The notes: generated by a model from the sequence alone, not told the origin. DNA of 64,000 nucleotides from Aeromonas sp. FDAARGOS 1405 (GCF_019048265.1 NZ_CP077311.1:2303001-2367000), one strand, 5' to 3'; counted from the first letter of the stretch, positions 27,111 through 38,872 are shown. Program-made: numbers and translations.

Positions 27111-28258
27111 AGCGGATGAATCCCCATTTTTTACTGAGCGGGCTGCTGGCCCTGGTGCTGCTGGCGAGCCCCTCCCTGCGTGCCGATGAGGCTGCGGTCG
27201 ACCCCTGGGGGGCCAGTGCGGCCGCCACCGAGGTTGCCGATCCCTGGGGCAGTACCGACACTGAGGCGACCGACTGGCAGAACCAGATCGAGGCGGTCGA
27301 CACTACCGCCGCCGTCGACTGGCTGGATCCCTTCCAGCAGGCGCTGGTGCCACTGGACAGCTGGGTCGAGGGCGGCATCGGCTGGCTGGTCGACAACCTG
27401 CGTCCCGTGTTTCAGCTGATCCGTGCACCGGTGGAGCTGGCGCTGGGCGGCATGACCCATCTGTTGCAGACGGTGCCCTCCACCCTGATGATCGGCCTGC
27501 TGACCCTGATCGCCTGGCAACTGGTGAACGGTCGCATGGCGCTGGGTACCCTGTTCTCACTGGTAGTGGTGGGGCTGATCGGCGCCTGGTCCGATGCCAT
27601 GGTGACCCTGTCGCTGGTGCTGACCTCGCTGTTCTTCTGCGTGCTGATCGGGCTGCCGGTCGGCATCCTGCTGGCGAGGAGCGAGCGACTGTCGCGCTGG
27701 ACCCGGCCGCTGCTGGATGCGATGCAGACCACGCCGGCCTTCGTCTACCTCATCCCCATCGTCATGCTGTTCGGCATCGGCAACGTGCCCGGGGTGGTGG
27801 TGACCGTCATCTTTGCGCTGCCGCCGATGATCCGGCTCACCATGCTGGGCATTCGCCAGGTACCCGCGGATCTGGTGGAGGCGGCTCACTCGTTCGGTGC
27901 CAGCCCCTCTCAGCTGCTGTTCAAGGTACAACTGCCGCTCGCCATGCCCACCATCATGGCCGGGGTCAACCAGACCCTGATGCTGGCACTCTCCATGGTG
28001 GTGATCGCCTCCATGATCGCGGTGGGGGGCCTCGGCCAGATGGTGCTGCGCGGCATCGGCCGGCTCGACATGGGGCTCGCCTCCATCGGCGGCCTCGGCA
28101 TCGTGCTGCTGGCCATCGTGCTCGACCGCCTGACCCAGGCGATGGGACAGCCGGATCGCAGCCGTAGCGGCCGCTGGTATCAACGCGGCCCCGCCGCCCT
28201 GCTGCTGCGCCTGCTCGGCCGCGACAAGTCAATCGATTACAAAGGAGTAAATGCATGA
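27107..28258 (+). CDS. proW: Glycine betaine/L-proline ABC transporter permease
   Basis: A 383-residue permease. The C-terminal ~280 residues match E. coli ProW closely ([20 protein letters not shown], the [19 protein letters not shown] coupling EAA loop). Before them is the usual long extracytoplasmic N-tail with [18 protein letters not shown]. Unlike E. coli ProW, the tail starts with a hydrophobic stretch resembling a signal peptide ([20 protein letters not shown]) and then holds two DPWG copies. The start overlaps proV; an internal ATG three codons later would also include the hydrophobic stretch. Confidence 0.95.
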   Translation: MKRMNPHFLLSGLLALVLLASPSLRADEAAVDPWGASAAATEVADPWGSTDTEATDWQNQIEAVDTTAAVDWLDPFQQALVPLDSWVEGGIGWLVDNLRPVFQLIRAPVELALGGMTHLLQTVPSTLMIGLLTLIAWQLVNGRMALGTLFSLVVVGLIGAWSDAMVTLSLVLTSLFFCVLIGLPVGILLARSERLSRWTRPLLDAMQTTPAFVYLIPIVMLFGIGNVPGVVVTVIFALPPMIRLTMLGIRQVPADLVEAAHSFGASPSQLLFKVQLPLAMPTIMAGVNQTLMLALSMVVIASMIAVGGLGQMVLRGIGRLDMGLASIGGLGIVLLAIVLDRLTQAMGQPDRSRSGRWYQRGPAALLLRLLGRDKSIDYKGVNA

Positions 28259-29253
28259 GGCTTATCACCAAGACGCTGACCCTGGGTTCCCTGCTGTTGA
28301 GCTCCCAACTGCTCGGTCCGCTCGCCATGGCCAGCACCGAGCTGCCGGGGGAGGGCGTGCGCGTCCAGCCCCTGCAGAGCTCGTTGCCGGAGGAGAGCTT
28401 TCAGACCCTGCTGGTGAGCAAGCTGATGGCGCGCCTCGGCTATGACGTCCAGCCGGCTCAGGAGGTGGATTACAACGTGGCCTACGCCTCGGTGGCGCAG
28501 GGGGATGGCACCTTCCTCGCCTTCAACTGGATACCGCTGCAAAACAACAAGTATGAGCAGGCGGGAGGTGACAAGGTGTTCTTCCGTGAGGGCACCTATG
28601 TGGCCGGGGCCGCCCAGGGCTATCTCATCGACAAGCAGACCGCGACCCGCTACGGCATCACCAACCTGGGTCAGCTCAAGGATCCCAAGCTGGCGGCGCT
28701 GTTTGACGGCGATGGCGACGGCAAGGCCGATCTGGTGGGTTGCAACCCGGGCTGGGGCTGTGAAGAGGCGATCAACCGTCATCTGGCCGGGTTTGGCCTG
28801 ACCCCGACCGTCAACCACAAGCAGGGCAACTACGCGGCGCTGATCGCCGATACCCGTGCCCGTTACCAGGCCGGCAAGCCGGTGCTCTACTACACCTGGA
28901 CCCCCTACTGGCTCAGCAGCGAGCTGGTGCCAGGCAAGGACGTGGTGTGGCTGGAGGTGCCCGCCGATGGCCCTGATGCGGCCAAGACCCGGCTGCCGAA
29001 CGGCAAGAACTATGGCTTCCCGGTCAACACCATGCACATCGTCGCCAACAAGCAGTTCGCCGAGGCCAACCCGGCAGCCGCCAGGCTGTTCTCCATCGTC
29101 AAGCTGCCGCTTAATGACATCAACGTGCAGAACGGCCTGATGAACAAGGGGCAGAACAAGCCGGCGGACGTGGAGCGTCACACCGACGCCTGGCTCAAGG
29201 GCCACGAGGTGCTGGTGAACGACTGGCTGACCCAGGCGCGCGCCGCCAAGTAA
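28255..29253 (+). CDS. proX: Glycine betaine/L-proline-binding periplasmic protein
   Basis: A 332-residue substrate-binding protein with a signal peptide ending GPLAMAS. The betaine-binding tryptophans correspond to Trp in [22 protein letters not shown] and YYTWTPYW, the aromatic cage of ProX; two cysteines around the second Trp (GCNPGWGC) match the disulfide loop of E. coli ProX. AAAGGAG precedes ATG 28255, which overlaps the proW stop. It delivers betaine to ProVW during osmotic stress. Confidence 0.96.
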   Translation: MRLITKTLTLGSLLLSSQLLGPLAMASTELPGEGVRVQPLQSSLPEESFQTLLVSKLMARLGYDVQPAQEVDYNVAYASVAQGDGTFLAFNWIPLQNNKYEQAGGDKVFFREGTYVAGAAQGYLIDKQTATRYGITNLGQLKDPKLAALFDGDGDGKADLVGCNPGWGCEEAINRHLAGFGLTPTVNHKQGNYAALIADTRARYQAGKPVLYYTWTPYWLSSELVPGKDVVWLEVPADGPDAAKTRLPNGKNYGFPVNTMHIVANKQFAEANPAAARLFSIVKLPLNDINVQNGLMNKGQNKPADVERHTDAWLKGHEVLVNDWLTQARAAK

Positions 29254-29286
29254 TGAGGGGTGGAATGCCACCCTTTTGCGCAAATT

Positions 29287-29317
29287 AAAACGCCCGGCTG
29301 TTGCCGGGCGTTTTTTT
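29287..29317. terminator. Terminator after proX, also facing cysH
   Basis: AAAACGCCCGGC/GCCGGGCGTTTT stem with a four-base loop and a T7 run on the plus strand; A-rich on the left so may also work on the minus strand for cysH. Confidence 0.92.
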
Positions 29318-29346
29318 ATGAAAGCCGTGCGGGTGGACAGCTTGGC

Positions 29347-30141
29347 TCAGATGCCTGAGCCGTCGTTCTCGCCGTTCTCCTCGTGCAGGCCGCATTCGCG
29401 CTTGAGGCCGAAGAAGCGGGTCTGCTCCTCGCTCATGCCCGGCTCCCACTTGGCGGTGGTGTGGATATCGCCCACCGACAGGTAACCCTGCTCCCACAGC
29501 GGGTGGTAGGGGAGGTCGAACTCCTTGAAGTAGTAGAAGACGTCCTTATTGCTCCAGTCGATCACCGGCAGGAACTTGAAGCGGCCGCGCTGGATGCCCA
29601 GCACCGGCAGCTTGCCACGGCTGCCGGACTGCTCCCGGCGCAGGCCGGAGAACCAGGTCTGGGCCCCCAGCTCACGCAGGGCGCGGTCCATCGGCTCCAC
29701 CTTGTTGAGCTGGTTGTAGCGGGTGATCCCCTCTACCCCCTGCTCCCACAGGAGGCCAAAGCGCGCCTCCTGCCAGGCCGGGCTGAGCTCGGCTCGATAG
29801 ATCTTCAGGTTGAGCGCGAGACGTTCGGTCAGCTCGTCGATAAAGCGGTAGGTCTCGGGGAACAGATAACCGGTATCGGTCAGCACCACGGGCACGTCGG
29901 CTCGCTCGCGGCTTACCAGATGGAGCATCAGCGCCGCCTGAATGCCGAAACTGGATGAGAGCACATGCTCCCCCGGCAGATTGGCCAGTGCCCAGCGCAC
30001 CCGTTCTGGGGCGCTCAAGGTATCCAGCTCCCGGTTGAGGGGCACCAGTGCCTCGACTTGCTCCTCACGGCTGAGGGCTAGCAGCGCCTGCAGGTCAAGG
30101 CGGCCATCTTCAGTGACATTAAGCGGCTGATTAAGCGGCAT
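29347..30141 (-). CDS. cysH: Phosphoadenosine phosphosulfate (PAPS) reductase
   Basis: A 264-residue cytosolic enzyme reducing PAPS to sulfite with thioredoxin. Motifs: [16 protein letters not shown] (PP-loop), [29 protein letters not shown] loop ([15 protein letters not shown]), and the C-terminal catalytic KRECGLHEE. It lacks the paired Cys motifs of the iron-sulfur APS reductases, so it is of the PAPS type. A short extra tail (about 10 residues) follows the catalytic Cys. The start overlaps the cysI stop by 11 bp; gene order cysJ-cysI-cysH matches E. coli. Confidence 0.96.
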   Translation of the reverse strand: MPLNQPLNVTEDGRLDLQALLALSREEQVEALVPLNRELDTLSAPERVRWALANLPGEHVLSSSFGIQAALMLHLVSRERADVPVVLTDTGYLFPETYRFIDELTERLALNLKIYRAELSPAWQEARFGLLWEQGVEGITRYNQLNKVEPMDRALRELGAQTWFSGLRREQSGSRGKLPVLGIQRGRFKFLPVIDWSNKDVFYYFKEFDLPYHPLWEQGYLSVGDIHTTAKWEPGMSEEQTRFFGLKRECGLHEENGENDGSGI

Positions 30142-31855
30142 AGAAGTCCCTCGCAGAATCGATAACGGGCGCAATCACCCCAACCCGGATCACGAAGTCG
30201 CCGAAGCACTCACCCTGATTGCGCTCGGTGGCCCAGCGACCGATCAACGCGTCGAGTTCGGCCAAAATCTGCGGCTCGGTGATGTTCTCCTGATAGAGGC
30301 GCGGAATGCGGGTGCCCTCCAGATTGCCCCCCAGATGGAGGTTGTAGCGGCCGGGCGCCTTGCCCACCAGACCCACTTCCGCCAGCATGGCGCGGCCGCA
30401 GCCGTTGGGGCAGCCGGTGACCCGGAAGATGATGGCGTCATCCGCCAGCCCATGTTTGGCCAGCAGCCCTTCGATGTCGGTGACAAAGGCGGGCAGCATG
30501 CGCTCAGCCTCGGCCATCGCCAGTGGGCAGGTGGGCAGGGCCACGCAGGCCATCGACTGCTTGCGCTGCTCGCTGACGCCGTCATCCAGCAGGCCGTACT
30601 GGCGTGCCAGCCCTTCGATACGGGCCTTCTCGCCAGCCGGAACGCCCGCGATGATCAGGTTCTGGTTGGCGGTCAGGCGAAAATCCCCCTGATGCACCTT
30701 GGCGATCTCCAGCATGCCGGTTTTGAGCGGCTTGCCCGGGAAGTCCAGCAGGCGGCCGTTCTCGATAAACAGGGTGAGGTGGTGCTTGCCGTCGATCCCC
30801 TCGACCCAACCGAAACGGTCGCCACGGCTGGTGAACTCATAGGGACGCACTTCGCCAAACTGGATACCGGCACGGCTCTCCACCTCGGCCTTGAACGCTT
30901 CGACGCCAACACGTTCGAGGGTGTACTTGGTCTTGGCGTTCTTGCGGTTGACCCGGTTGCCCCAATCGCGCTGGGTGCTGACCACGGCTGCCGCCACCTC
31001 CAGCACGTGGGAGAGCGGAATAAAGCCAAAGTCGCTCGCCTTGCGTGGATAGGTGCTGGTGTCGCCGTGGGTCATGGCGAGGCCCCCGCCGACCAGCACG
31101 TTAAAGCCCACCAGCTTGCCGTGATCGCTAATGGCCACGAAGTTGAGATCGTTGGCGTGGATGTCCACATCGTTGTGAGGCGGGATCACCACAGTGGTCT
31201 TGAATTTGCGCGGCAGGTAGTTGGAACCCAGGATTGGCTCCTCATCCTGTCCCAGTTTTTCACCGTCCAGCCAGATCTCCACGTAGGCACGGGTTTTGGG
31301 CAGCAGGTGCTCGGAGATCTTCTTGGCCCACTCGTAGGCTTCCTGATGCAGCTCGGACTCCACCGGGTTGCTGGTGCAGAGCACGTTGCGGTTCACATCG
31401 CCTGCAGTGGCGATGGAATCGATGCCGGTGCTGTTGAGAGTCTGGTGCATCAGCTTGATGTCGCGCTTCAATACCCCGTGAAACTGGAAGGTCTGCCGGG
31501 TGGTGAGACGGATGCTGCCGTAGAGGGTGTTCTCTTCGGCGAACTTGTCGATCACCTGCCACTGAGCCGGAGTAATGATGCCGCCGGGCAGACGGGCACG
31601 CAGCATGACGTTGTGCAGTGGCTCCAGCTTTTGCGCCGCGCGCTCCGGGCGGATATCGCGGTCATCCTGCTGGTACATGCCGTGGAAGCGGATCAGCTGG
31701 AAGTTGTCGCCATTGAAGCCGCCGGTGAGCGGATCCTGCAGATCCTGCTCTATAGTGCCGCGCAGAAAGTTGCTTTCGCGTTTGAGGCGTTCGTTGTCGG
31801 CCAGCGGTCCTTCGACCGGCCCCGCTTTTGGGTGAGAAAGAGGTTGTTTGCTCAT
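30131..31855 (-). CDS. cysI: Sulfite reductase (NADPH) hemoprotein beta subunit
   Basis: A 574-residue subunit carrying siroheme and a 4Fe-4S cluster, reducing sulfite to sulfide. Cluster/siroheme cysteines are in [17 protein letters not shown] and [17 protein letters not shown]; the siroheme-contact [13 protein letters not shown] is also visible. ATG 31855 overlaps the cysJ stop as TGATG, implying coupled translation. An upstream TTG codon directly before is not needed. Length matches E. coli (570). Confidence 0.97.
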   Translation of the reverse strand: MSKQPLSHPKAGPVEGPLADNERLKRESNFLRGTIEQDLQDPLTGGFNGDNFQLIRFHGMYQQDDRDIRPERAAQKLEPLHNVMLRARLPGGIITPAQWQVIDKFAEENTLYGSIRLTTRQTFQFHGVLKRDIKLMHQTLNSTGIDSIATAGDVNRNVLCTSNPVESELHQEAYEWAKKISEHLLPKTRAYVEIWLDGEKLGQDEEPILGSNYLPRKFKTTVVIPPHNDVDIHANDLNFVAISDHGKLVGFNVLVGGGLAMTHGDTSTYPRKASDFGFIPLSHVLEVAAAVVSTQRDWGNRVNRKNAKTKYTLERVGVEAFKAEVESRAGIQFGEVRPYEFTSRGDRFGWVEGIDGKHHLTLFIENGRLLDFPGKPLKTGMLEIAKVHQGDFRLTANQNLIIAGVPAGEKARIEGLARQYGLLDDGVSEQRKQSMACVALPTCPLAMAEAERMLPAFVTDIEGLLAKHGLADDAIIFRVTGCPNGCGRAMLAEVGLVGKAPGRYNLHLGGNLEGTRIPRLYQENITEPQILAELDALIGRWATERNQGECFGDFVIRVGVIAPVIDSARDFYAA

Positions 31856-33648
31856 CAATAGACATCCCTTTGATAACGTTTGGCACGACGCAATTCGCTC
31901 AAATACTCTTCTGCTTCCTCACGGCTCTTGTGGCCATGTTCGGCAATCACATCCAGCAGGGCCTCCTGCACATCCTTGGCCATCCTGTTGGCGTCACCAC
32001 ACACATAGAAGTGAGCGCCTGCTTCCAGCCACTGGTAGAGCTCAAGCCCTGCCTCGCGCAGACGGTCCTGCACATAGATCTTGTTGGCCTGATCCCGGCT
32101 GAAGGCCAGGGAGATCTTCGACAGCAACCCCGATTTCACATAACGCTGCCACTCCACCTGATAGAGGAAATCCTGGGTAAAGTGGGGGTTGCCGAAGAAG
32201 AGCCAGTTCTTGCCTTCCGCGCCCTGAGCTTCCCGCTCCTGCATAAAGGCGCGGAACGGGGCGATGCCGGTGCCCGGGCCCACCATGATGACGGGTGTGT
32301 CGGGATTGGCGGGCAGGCGGAAGTTGTCGTTGTGCTCGATGAATACCCGCACCTCGCCATCCTCAATCAGCCGATCCGCCAGATAGGAGGAGGCGGCGCC
32401 AGAGCGCACTGTGCCATCTTCCTGCGGGTAGCGCACCACGCCGACGGTCAGGTGCACCTCCTCTTCGACTTCGCTCTGTGCGGAGGCGATTGAGTAGAGG
32501 CGCGGGGTGAGGGGTCGCAGCAGGCCAACCAGCTGCTCGGCCGTGAGCGCGGTCGGGAAGCGTTTCAGCACATCCACCACCTGAGCGGAGGCGACCAGTG
32601 TATTTACCTGGGCCTTGTCACCGGCCAAGTCTTTCAGCGCCGCGTTGTCCGATATATCAGCGAGCCCTGTGATAAAGCCGCCGTGCAGCCGGGTCAGTTC
32701 GAAGTGACCGGTCAGGGCGGCGCGCAAGGTGCCGTGGGCCGTGGCTTCATCGCCAGAGAGGCCGGTCAGGGCCAGCACTTCCCCCACCAGGTCGGCGTCG
32801 TTGTCGAACCAGACGCCGAGGGCATCACCCGGTTGATAGGTGATGCCGGAGTCGGCCAGATTGATCTCGATATGGCGGATATCCTTGGTGGAATCCCGGC
32901 CGGTGATCTTCTGATTGACCGACAGGCGGGCAGGGAAGGGGTTCTCCTTGCTGTACTGGCTGTGGCCAACCGCCTGCTGCACCGCGCTGGCTACGCTGCT
33001 GCTGGCCGCTCCGGTAGAGAGGGTCGCGGCAATGGCGTTGAGTGCCTGTTCGCCCCACGCCTTGGCGGCATCCTGATAATCCACATCGAGGCTGGCGAGT
33101 TCATAAATGCGCTCGGCCCCTGCGCTGGCGAGGAAGTTGTCAAAATCTTTGCCGGTCTGGCAGAAAAATTCGTAGGAGCTGTCACCCAGCCCCAGCACCG
33201 CGAACTTGAGGCCGTCCAGCTTGCCGATCTTGCCTTTTTTAAGCTGCTCGAACAGATCGACGGCGCTCTCCGGCGGTTCACCCTCCCCGTAAGTGCTCAC
33301 TACCACCAGCAGATGGCTCTCTTTCTTGAGCTGCTTGGGTTTGTAGTCGGCCATCGACGCGAGGGTGGCCGGTAGACCACGGGCTTCGGCCTGCGCCTTG
33401 ATGGCAGTAGCGACACCTTTGGCGTTGCCGGTCTGGGAGCCGTAGAGAATAGTTAGGCTACCGCTGGGAGCCACGACTTCTGCGCCTGCGGTCGCAACGG
33501 GCTGGATGCCCACCTGGGAGAGGCCGTAGAGATATCCGCTCACCCAAGCCAGTTGCTGGGTATTGAGGGTCGAGAGTACCTGACCCAGCTGACGTTGCTG
33601 CTCGTCAGAGAGGGGGGAGAGGTTGAATGGGGAATCCTTCAATTGCAT
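31855..33648 (-). CDS. cysJ: Sulfite reductase (NADPH) flavoprotein alpha subunit
   Basis: A 597-residue electron donor for CysI. A flavodoxin-like FMN domain (about 65-205; [38 protein letters not shown]) is followed by the FAD-binding connecting domain ([19 protein letters not shown]) and an NADPH domain ([34 protein letters not shown]), ending in YQRDVY. ATG 33648 was chosen; a GTG directly upstream is possible. First gene of cysJIH; CysB control is expected from the pathway but no operator was identified by eye. Confidence 0.97.
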   Translation of the reverse strand: MQLKDSPFNLSPLSDEQQRQLGQVLSTLNTQQLAWVSGYLYGLSQVGIQPVATAGAEVVAPSGSLTILYGSQTGNAKGVATAIKAQAEARGLPATLASMADYKPKQLKKESHLLVVVSTYGEGEPPESAVDLFEQLKKGKIGKLDGLKFAVLGLGDSSYEFFCQTGKDFDNFLASAGAERIYELASLDVDYQDAAKAWGEQALNAIAATLSTGAASSSVASAVQQAVGHSQYSKENPFPARLSVNQKITGRDSTKDIRHIEINLADSGITYQPGDALGVWFDNDADLVGEVLALTGLSGDEATAHGTLRAALTGHFELTRLHGGFITGLADISDNAALKDLAGDKAQVNTLVASAQVVDVLKRFPTALTAEQLVGLLRPLTPRLYSIASAQSEVEEEVHLTVGVVRYPQEDGTVRSGAASSYLADRLIEDGEVRVFIEHNDNFRLPANPDTPVIMVGPGTGIAPFRAFMQEREAQGAEGKNWLFFGNPHFTQDFLYQVEWQRYVKSGLLSKISLAFSRDQANKIYVQDRLREAGLELYQWLEAGAHFYVCGDANRMAKDVQEALLDVIAEHGHKSREEAEEYLSELRRAKRYQRDVY

Positions 33649-33775
33649 CACACGCGTCTTCCATGGTCTGATTTTTGGCCAGATTAAAGGGCGTGTTGGC
33701 TAACAACAAAGAATAAAAATATCTTCTTTATTCCATTATTGAATTTTGAAAGTGATTTTGCGGTAAAGGAGATAG

Positions 33776-33804
33776 AAAAACGCCCCGCTGTTGCGGGGCG
33801 TTTT
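33776..33804 (-). terminator. Terminator of the prfB-lysS unit
   Basis: AACGCCCCGC/GCGGGGCGTT stem with a four-base loop; on the minus strand followed by TTTTT. Confidence 0.88.
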
Positions 33805-33845
33805 CAAGCTATCGCGCTCGGGATGGATCCCGGCGGGCATGAACC

Positions 33846-35381
33846 TTACTTCTGCGGACGCAGGGCCGGGAACAGAATGACGTCACGGATGGTGTGGCTG
33901 TTGGTAAACAGCATGACCAGACGGTCGATACCGATACCCTGACCGGCAGTCGGCGGCAGGCCGTGTTCCAGCGCGGTGACGAAGTCGGCGTCGTAGAACA
34001 TGGCTTCGTCGTCGCCAGCTTCTTTCTGATCAACCTGATCCTGAAAGCGCTTGGCCTGATCTTCAGCATCGTTCAGCTCGGAGAAGCCGTTGGCCAGCTC
34101 GCGGCCACCGATGAAGAATTCGAAGCGATCGGTTACATCCGGGTTCACGTCGTTGCGGCGAGCCAGCGGAGAAACGGCTGCCGGGTACTCGGTGATGAAG
34201 GTCGGTTGCAGCAGCATGTGCTCCACGGTCTCTTCGAAGATCGCGGTGATCACGTGGCCCAGCTCCCAGCCCTTCATCAGCTCGATGTGCAGACGCTTGG
34301 CAACGGCCTTGGCGCTCTCGAGGGTCGCCAGATCGTCCAGAGTTACATCCGGGTTGAACTTCAGGATGGACTCGACCATGGTGAGACGCTGGAACGGCTG
34401 ACCGAAATCGATGGTCAGACCCTCTTCGCCCTCTTTGGCGTAACGGATCTTGGTGTCGCCCAGAATGTCCTGCGCCAGAGTGCGCAGCAGCTCTTCGGTC
34501 AGGTCCATCAGATCGATGTAGTCGGCGTAGGCCATGTAGAACTCGATCATGGTGAACTCGGGGTTGTGACGAACCGAGATACCTTCGTTACGGAAGTTGC
34601 GGTTGATCTCGTAGACACGCTCGAAGCCACCAACCACCAGACGCTTCAGGTAGAGCTCCGGAGCGATACGCAGGTACATGTCGATGTCCAGCGCATTGTG
34701 GTGAGTGACAAACGGACGCGCGGAAGCACCACCCGGGATGACTTGCATCATCGGGGTTTCCACTTCCATGAAGCGCTTTTCATTGAAGAATTTACGGATA
34801 CCGGCAACCACCTGGGTGCGGATCATGAAGGTCTTGCGGGACTCTTCGTTGGCGATCAGATCCAGGTAGCGCTGGCGGCAGCGGGCTTCCTGGTCGGTCA
34901 GGCCTTTGTGCTTCTCGGGCAGCGGACGCAGCGCCTTGGTCAGCAGGCGGATATCGGAAACGTGAACGGAGAGCTCACCGGTCTGGGTCTTGAACAGGGT
35001 CCCTTCGACACCCACGATGTCGCCCAGATCCCACTTCTTGAACTGCTCGTTGTAGAAACCTTCCGGCAGGTCGTCACGGGTGACGTAGACCTGGATCTTG
35101 CCGGCCATGTCCTGCAGGGTGGCGAAAGAAGCCTTGCCCATGATCCGGCGGGTCATGATGCGACCGGCAATCTTCACCCGTTTACCCAGGCTCGTCAGCT
35201 CCTCGGCGCTCTTGTCGTCGAACTCTGCGTGCAGATCGCCAGAGAGGCTGTCGCGACGGAAGTCGTTGGGGAAAGGATTACCCTGGGCGCGCAGGGCGGC
35301 CAGCTTGGAACGACGCTCGGTCATCTCGTTGTTGAGTTCGAGAGTGTGGTCGACTTCCGGAGTGATGGTTTGTTCAGACAT
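33846..35381 (-). CDS. lysS: Lysyl-tRNA synthetase (class II)
   Basis: A 511-residue class II synthetase. N-terminal OB-fold tRNA-binding domain (about 65-150, [20 protein letters not shown]), motif 1 around [20 protein letters not shown], motif 2 [17 protein letters not shown] with [13 protein letters not shown], motif 3 [20 protein letters not shown]. Begins 16 bp after the prfB stop; the prfB-lysS operon is the same as in E. coli. No internal truncation. Confidence 0.98.
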   Translation of the reverse strand: MSEQTITPEVDHTLELNNEMTERRSKLAALRAQGNPFPNDFRRDSLSGDLHAEFDDKSAEELTSLGKRVKIAGRIMTRRIMGKASFATLQDMAGKIQVYVTRDDLPEGFYNEQFKKWDLGDIVGVEGTLFKTQTGELSVHVSDIRLLTKALRPLPEKHKGLTDQEARCRQRYLDLIANEESRKTFMIRTQVVAGIRKFFNEKRFMEVETPMMQVIPGGASARPFVTHHNALDIDMYLRIAPELYLKRLVVGGFERVYEINRNFRNEGISVRHNPEFTMIEFYMAYADYIDLMDLTEELLRTLAQDILGDTKIRYAKEGEEGLTIDFGQPFQRLTMVESILKFNPDVTLDDLATLESAKAVAKRLHIELMKGWELGHVITAIFEETVEHMLLQPTFITEYPAAVSPLARRNDVNPDVTDRFEFFIGGRELANGFSELNDAEDQAKRFQDQVDQKEAGDDEAMFYDADFVTALEHGLPPTAGQGIGIDRLVMLFTNSHTIRDVILFPALRPQK

Positions 35382-35397
35382 GGTGATTCCTGCTTGT

Positions 35398-36496
35398 TTA
35401 CAGACCTGATTTCAGGCTGGCTTCGATAAACTTGTCCAAGTCACCGTCGAGCACCGATTGGGTATTACGGGTTTCGACGCCGGTGCGCAGATCCTTGATA
35501 CGGGAGTCATCCAGCACATAGGAACGGATCTGGCTGCCCCAACCGATATCAGACTTGGTCTCTTCCAGGGCTTGTTTCTCAGCGTTCTGCTTCTGAATTT
35601 CCAGCTCGTAGAGCTTGGCTTTCAGCTGCTTCATACACTGGTCTTTGTTTTTGTGCTGGGAACGGTCGTTCTGGCACTGTACCACGACACCGGTCGGAAC
35701 GTGGGTAATACGTACCGCGGATTCGGTTCGGTTAACGTGCTGACCACCGGCACCGGAGGCACGGTAGACGTCGATCCGCAGATCCGCCGGGTTGATCTCG
35801 ATATCGATATCGTCGTCGATCTCGGGGTAGACGAACACAGAACAGAAGGAGGTGTGACGGCGGCCACCGGAATCGAACGGAGACTTGCGAACCAGACGGT
35901 GTACGCCGGTTTCGGTACGCAGCCAGCCGAATGCATATTCGCCGGTGAACTTGATGGTGGCGGATTTGATACCGGCCACGTCGCCTTCGGAGCATTCAAT
36001 CAGCTCGGGCTTGTAGCCGTGGGCATCGCCCCAGCGCAGGTACATGCGCAGCACCATGTTGGCCCAATCCTGCGCTTCGGTACCACCGGAGCCGGACTGG
36101 ATGTCGATATAGCAGTCGGAGCCGTCGTGCTGGCCGGAGAACATGCGGCGGAACTCGAGGTCCACCAGCTTGGCTTCCAGTTGCTCGGATTCGGCGATAG
36201 CTTCGTTGAAGGTCTCTTCGTCTTCTCCTTCCACGGCCAGGCTCACCAGCATCTCGACGTCATCCACGCCCTGGGTCAGGGTGTCGATGGTGCCGACCAC
36301 GTTTTCCAGCGCGACGCGCTCTTTGCCCAGCGCCTGTGCGCGCTCGGGTTCATTCCATACGTCCGGCTGTTCCAGCTCGGCGTTGACCTCTTCTAGACGC
36401 TCTTTCTTGGCGTCATAGTCAAAGGTACCCCCTAAGAAGCTCGGTCCGCTCAGACAGCTCCTTAAGTTTATTTAATACGGGATTAACTTCGAACAT
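35398..36496 (-). CDS. prfB: Peptide chain release factor 2, with programmed +1 frameshift
   Basis: RF2 terminates at UGA/UAA. The gene is in two frames: a 25-codon start ([20 protein letters not shown]...) from ATG 36496 to an in-frame TGA at 36421-36419, then a 340-codon frame entered by skipping one base, giving 365 residues, the same as E. coli RF2. The stop-recognition tripeptide SPF (RKSPFDSGG) and the peptidyl-hydrolysis GGQ loop ([16 protein letters not shown]) are present. The shift autoregulates RF2: scarcity of RF2 slows UGA decoding and favours the shift. An ordinary single-frame gene call would lose the first ~65 residues. Confidence 0.97.
36418..36433 (-). promoter_or_regulatory. 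RF2 programmed frameshift site
   Basis: On the minus strand AGGGGGTACCTTTGAC: an internal Shine-Dalgarno-like AGGGGG, a three-base spacer, the CTT slip codon and the UGA-C stop. This is the classic bacterial prfB arrangement (E. coli has TAT where this has TAC). Confidence 0.97.
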
Positions 36497-36748
36497 CGTG
36501 AAAACTCTCAGGGTCGATGTGATTTAAAAACGGGATATTCTAGCCAATTGTGGAAGGAATAAACAGGGTTGCCTTGGCTTGTGCGGCTCATGCCGTCAAT
36601 TTCTGGTGCACTTTTCTCCACCTCGGTAGAAAATATCGCCCGCAGACCCATTTTCAGGTTCAGTTTTGGCCATTCGGGTCGCTAATGACTACGTGTAGTG
36701 TTGTGCAATTTAGGGAAAACCCGCTCCTCACCTCAATAAGAAGAACAC

Positions 36749-38623
36749 ATGATGAAAAACCTGTCACTCAAGCAGAAGATACTGTTGTCAGTGGTGATCG
36801 CCCTTTCGTTGGTGATTTTGTTGCTCTCCTGGCAGAGCTATAGCAGCCAGAAGTCCCTGTTGCTGCAAGGCAGCCAGGAGCAGTTGCAACGGCTGGGTAC
36901 CCAGCAGGCCGAGCGTGTCAGCGACTGGCTCGCAGCCCGTCGCGACGTGATCCAGGCGCTCGGCAACAAGGCCGGTGCCGAACCCCTCAATGCCTTGCAA
37001 CAGGCACAAGTTTCCGGCCGTTTCCAGCTCACCTATTTCGGTGAGAGCAGCGGCAAGATGAATGACTCAGATCCTTCCATCAACCGCGATGGCTACGACC
37101 CGCGCTCTCGTGGCTGGTATCAGGAGGCGATGAGCAAAGGTGGCCTGATTGTCACCAAACCCTATCTCGATGTGGCTTACAACATCATGGTGGTGACCCT
37201 GGCCCAGCCGGTTTCTGGCGGGGTCGTCGGTGGTGACCTCTCCATCGCCTCGCTGGTGGAAGACGTGACCAAGATGCAGCTGCCTGCCGACGGTTTCGCC
37301 ATCATGATGCACAAGGATGGCACCATCATCGCTTACAAGGATGCCGCCAAGGCGATGAAACCGGCCAGCGAGATCGACAACGATCTGACCAATGCGCTGA
37401 TCGAGCAGAGCAAGTCGAGCAAAGAGCTGGTGCCAGCTTATTTTGACAACGAAGGTCGAGACAAGCTGCTGTGGGCGGCCGATATCCCCGACACGGATTG
37501 GGAACTGGTACTGGTGCTGGACAAGGCCGCGCTGGAAGCGCCGCTCTCCTCCCTGCTGATGACCCAGCTGGGGATGGCGCTGCTGGTGCTGGTGGGTAGC
37601 ATCCTCGCTATCTCCTGGCTGGTCAGCATGCTGCTTGGCCCGCTCACCAAGGTATCCCAAGCGCTGGCACGCATTGCCGATGGTAACGGCGATCTGACCC
37701 AGCGCATCAAGATCGACGCCAACGACGAAGTGGGCCAACTGGCCAACAGCTTCAACCGTTTCGTCGGCAGCCAGCATCAGCTGATCGGCAATATCCGTCA
37801 GCTGGCCAACGAGCTGAACGCCGATGCCGAGCGCAGTCTGGTGACCAACCAGGCCGCGGTGGACGAGCTGCAGCGTCAGCAGCAGGAGGTGACCATGGTC
37901 GCCACGGCGGTCACCGAGATGGCGAGCGCCACCATGGAGATCGCCGGCAACGCCGAGAACACCGCCGCCGCTGCCCAGCAATCTGCCCAGAGCAGTGAGC
38001 AGGGCAAGATGCTGGTCAACAAGACCCGCCAGTCCATCAATGGTCTGGCCGAAGAGGTGGGGCAGGCGACCGAGGTGATCGGCGAGCTGAGCCGCCACGC
38101 GCAGGCGATCACCAGTATCCTTTCCACCATTCAGGGGATTGCCGAGCAGACCAACCTGCTGGCACTGAACGCGGCCATCGAAGCGGCTCGTGCCGGTGAG
38201 CAGGGCCGTGGTTTTGCGGTGGTGGCTGACGAGGTGCGGGTGCTGTCGCGCCGTACCCAGGACTCCACCCAGCAGATCCAGTCCACCATCGAGACCCTGC
38301 AGCAGACCACCGCCCGTGCGGTGAGCCTGATGCAGACTAGTCAGAGTTTGGCAGATAACAGTGTGCAGGATGCCGATGCCGCCGCTGCCGCGCTGGAGGA
38401 GATCACCCAGGCAGTGTCGCTCATCTCCGACATGGCAGGCCAGATCGCTACGGCGGCTGAGGAGCAGACCCAGGTGACCGGAGAGATCACCCAGAACACC
38501 ACCGCCATCAAGGATGTGAGTGACGAGATCACCGCCGCCGCCATGCGTGATCTGGATCAGGCCCAGAGCCTCAAGGGGCGAGCTACTGACCTGAACCAGC
38601 AGGTGTCGACCTTTATTCTGTAA
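36749..38623 (+). CDS. Methyl-accepting chemotaxis protein with dCache sensor
   Basis: A 624-residue chemoreceptor. TM1 is about 10-30; a periplasmic dCache domain spans about 35-275 ([17 protein letters not shown], then [19 protein letters not shown], a pattern common in amino-acid-binding Cache sensors). TM2 is about 275-297, followed by HAMP and a cytoplasmic signalling hairpin with tip [20 protein letters not shown] and [19 protein letters not shown]. There is no C-terminal CheR-binding pentapeptide. No che genes are nearby. Ligand not assignable with certainty. Confidence 0.92.
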   Translation: MMKNLSLKQKILLSVVIALSLVILLLSWQSYSSQKSLLLQGSQEQLQRLGTQQAERVSDWLAARRDVIQALGNKAGAEPLNALQQAQVSGRFQLTYFGESSGKMNDSDPSINRDGYDPRSRGWYQEAMSKGGLIVTKPYLDVAYNIMVVTLAQPVSGGVVGGDLSIASLVEDVTKMQLPADGFAIMMHKDGTIIAYKDAAKAMKPASEIDNDLTNALIEQSKSSKELVPAYFDNEGRDKLLWAADIPDTDWELVLVLDKAALEAPLSSLLMTQLGMALLVLVGSILAISWLVSMLLGPLTKVSQALARIADGNGDLTQRIKIDANDEVGQLANSFNRFVGSQHQLIGNIRQLANELNADAERSLVTNQAAVDELQRQQQEVTMVATAVTEMASATMEIAGNAENTAAAAQQSAQSSEQGKMLVNKTRQSINGLAEEVGQATEVIGELSRHAQAITSILSTIQGIAEQTNLLALNAAIEAARAGEQGRGFAVVADEVRVLSRRTQDSTQQIQSTIETLQQTTARAVSLMQTSQSLADNSVQDADAAAAALEEITQAVSLISDMAGQIATAAEEQTQVTGEITQNTTAIKDVSDEITAAAMRDLDQAQSLKGRATDLNQQVSTFIL

Positions 38624-38644
38624 AGTCCGGTTTTAGGCAGTCAT

Positions 38645-38682
38645 CAACAAGCCCCGCACTCGGCCGAGTGCGGGGCTTGTTG
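38645..38682. terminator. 38-bp perfect palindrome, terminator-like, after the chemoreceptor gene
   Basis: Left half CAACAAGCCCCGCACTCGG is exactly complementary to the adjacent right half CCGAGTGCGGGGCTTGTTG, with no spacer. Likely forms an intrinsic terminator hairpin, although only a short T-rich end (TTGTTGTT) follows. Confidence 0.75.
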
Positions 38683-38817
38683 TTACCCGGAATATGATGG
38701 AGCCTGTCTGTATGGTTGGTTTGGTTGGTACCTTCATGCCTGTGTGGTGCCATTGCCCAGCAAAGAGGCCACAGACGGAAGACTTAGCCAGTAAACAAGA
38801 TGACGAGTCCAGTAAAC

Positions 38818-38845
38818 AAAAAGCGCCCACCGATTGGTGGGCGCA
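38818..38845 (-). terminator. Rho-independent terminator of gltS
   Basis: GCGCCCACC/GGTGGGCGC stem with a four-base loop, followed on the minus strand by TTTTTG. Confidence 0.88.
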
Positions 38846-38872
38846 TTTGTATTTACGTCTGACTACAGGGAA

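Noticed and set aside
30335..31861. Long plus-strand open frame opposite cysI
   Set aside because: Antisense to an intact, highly conserved gene; no recognisable protein.
33894..35429. Long plus-strand open frame (511 codons) opposite lysS
   Set aside because: Antisense mirror of a real class II synthetase; composition is a GC-skew artefact with no domain or ribosome site.
35398..36300. prfB as a simple 300-residue gene
   Set aside because: The upstream leader frame and classic frameshift site show that it is only the 3' part of RF2.
38788..38819. Two copies of CCAGTAAACAA near the gltS terminator as a CRISPR-like or att repeat
   Set aside because: Only two short copies 21 bp apart; no array and no mobile gene nearby.
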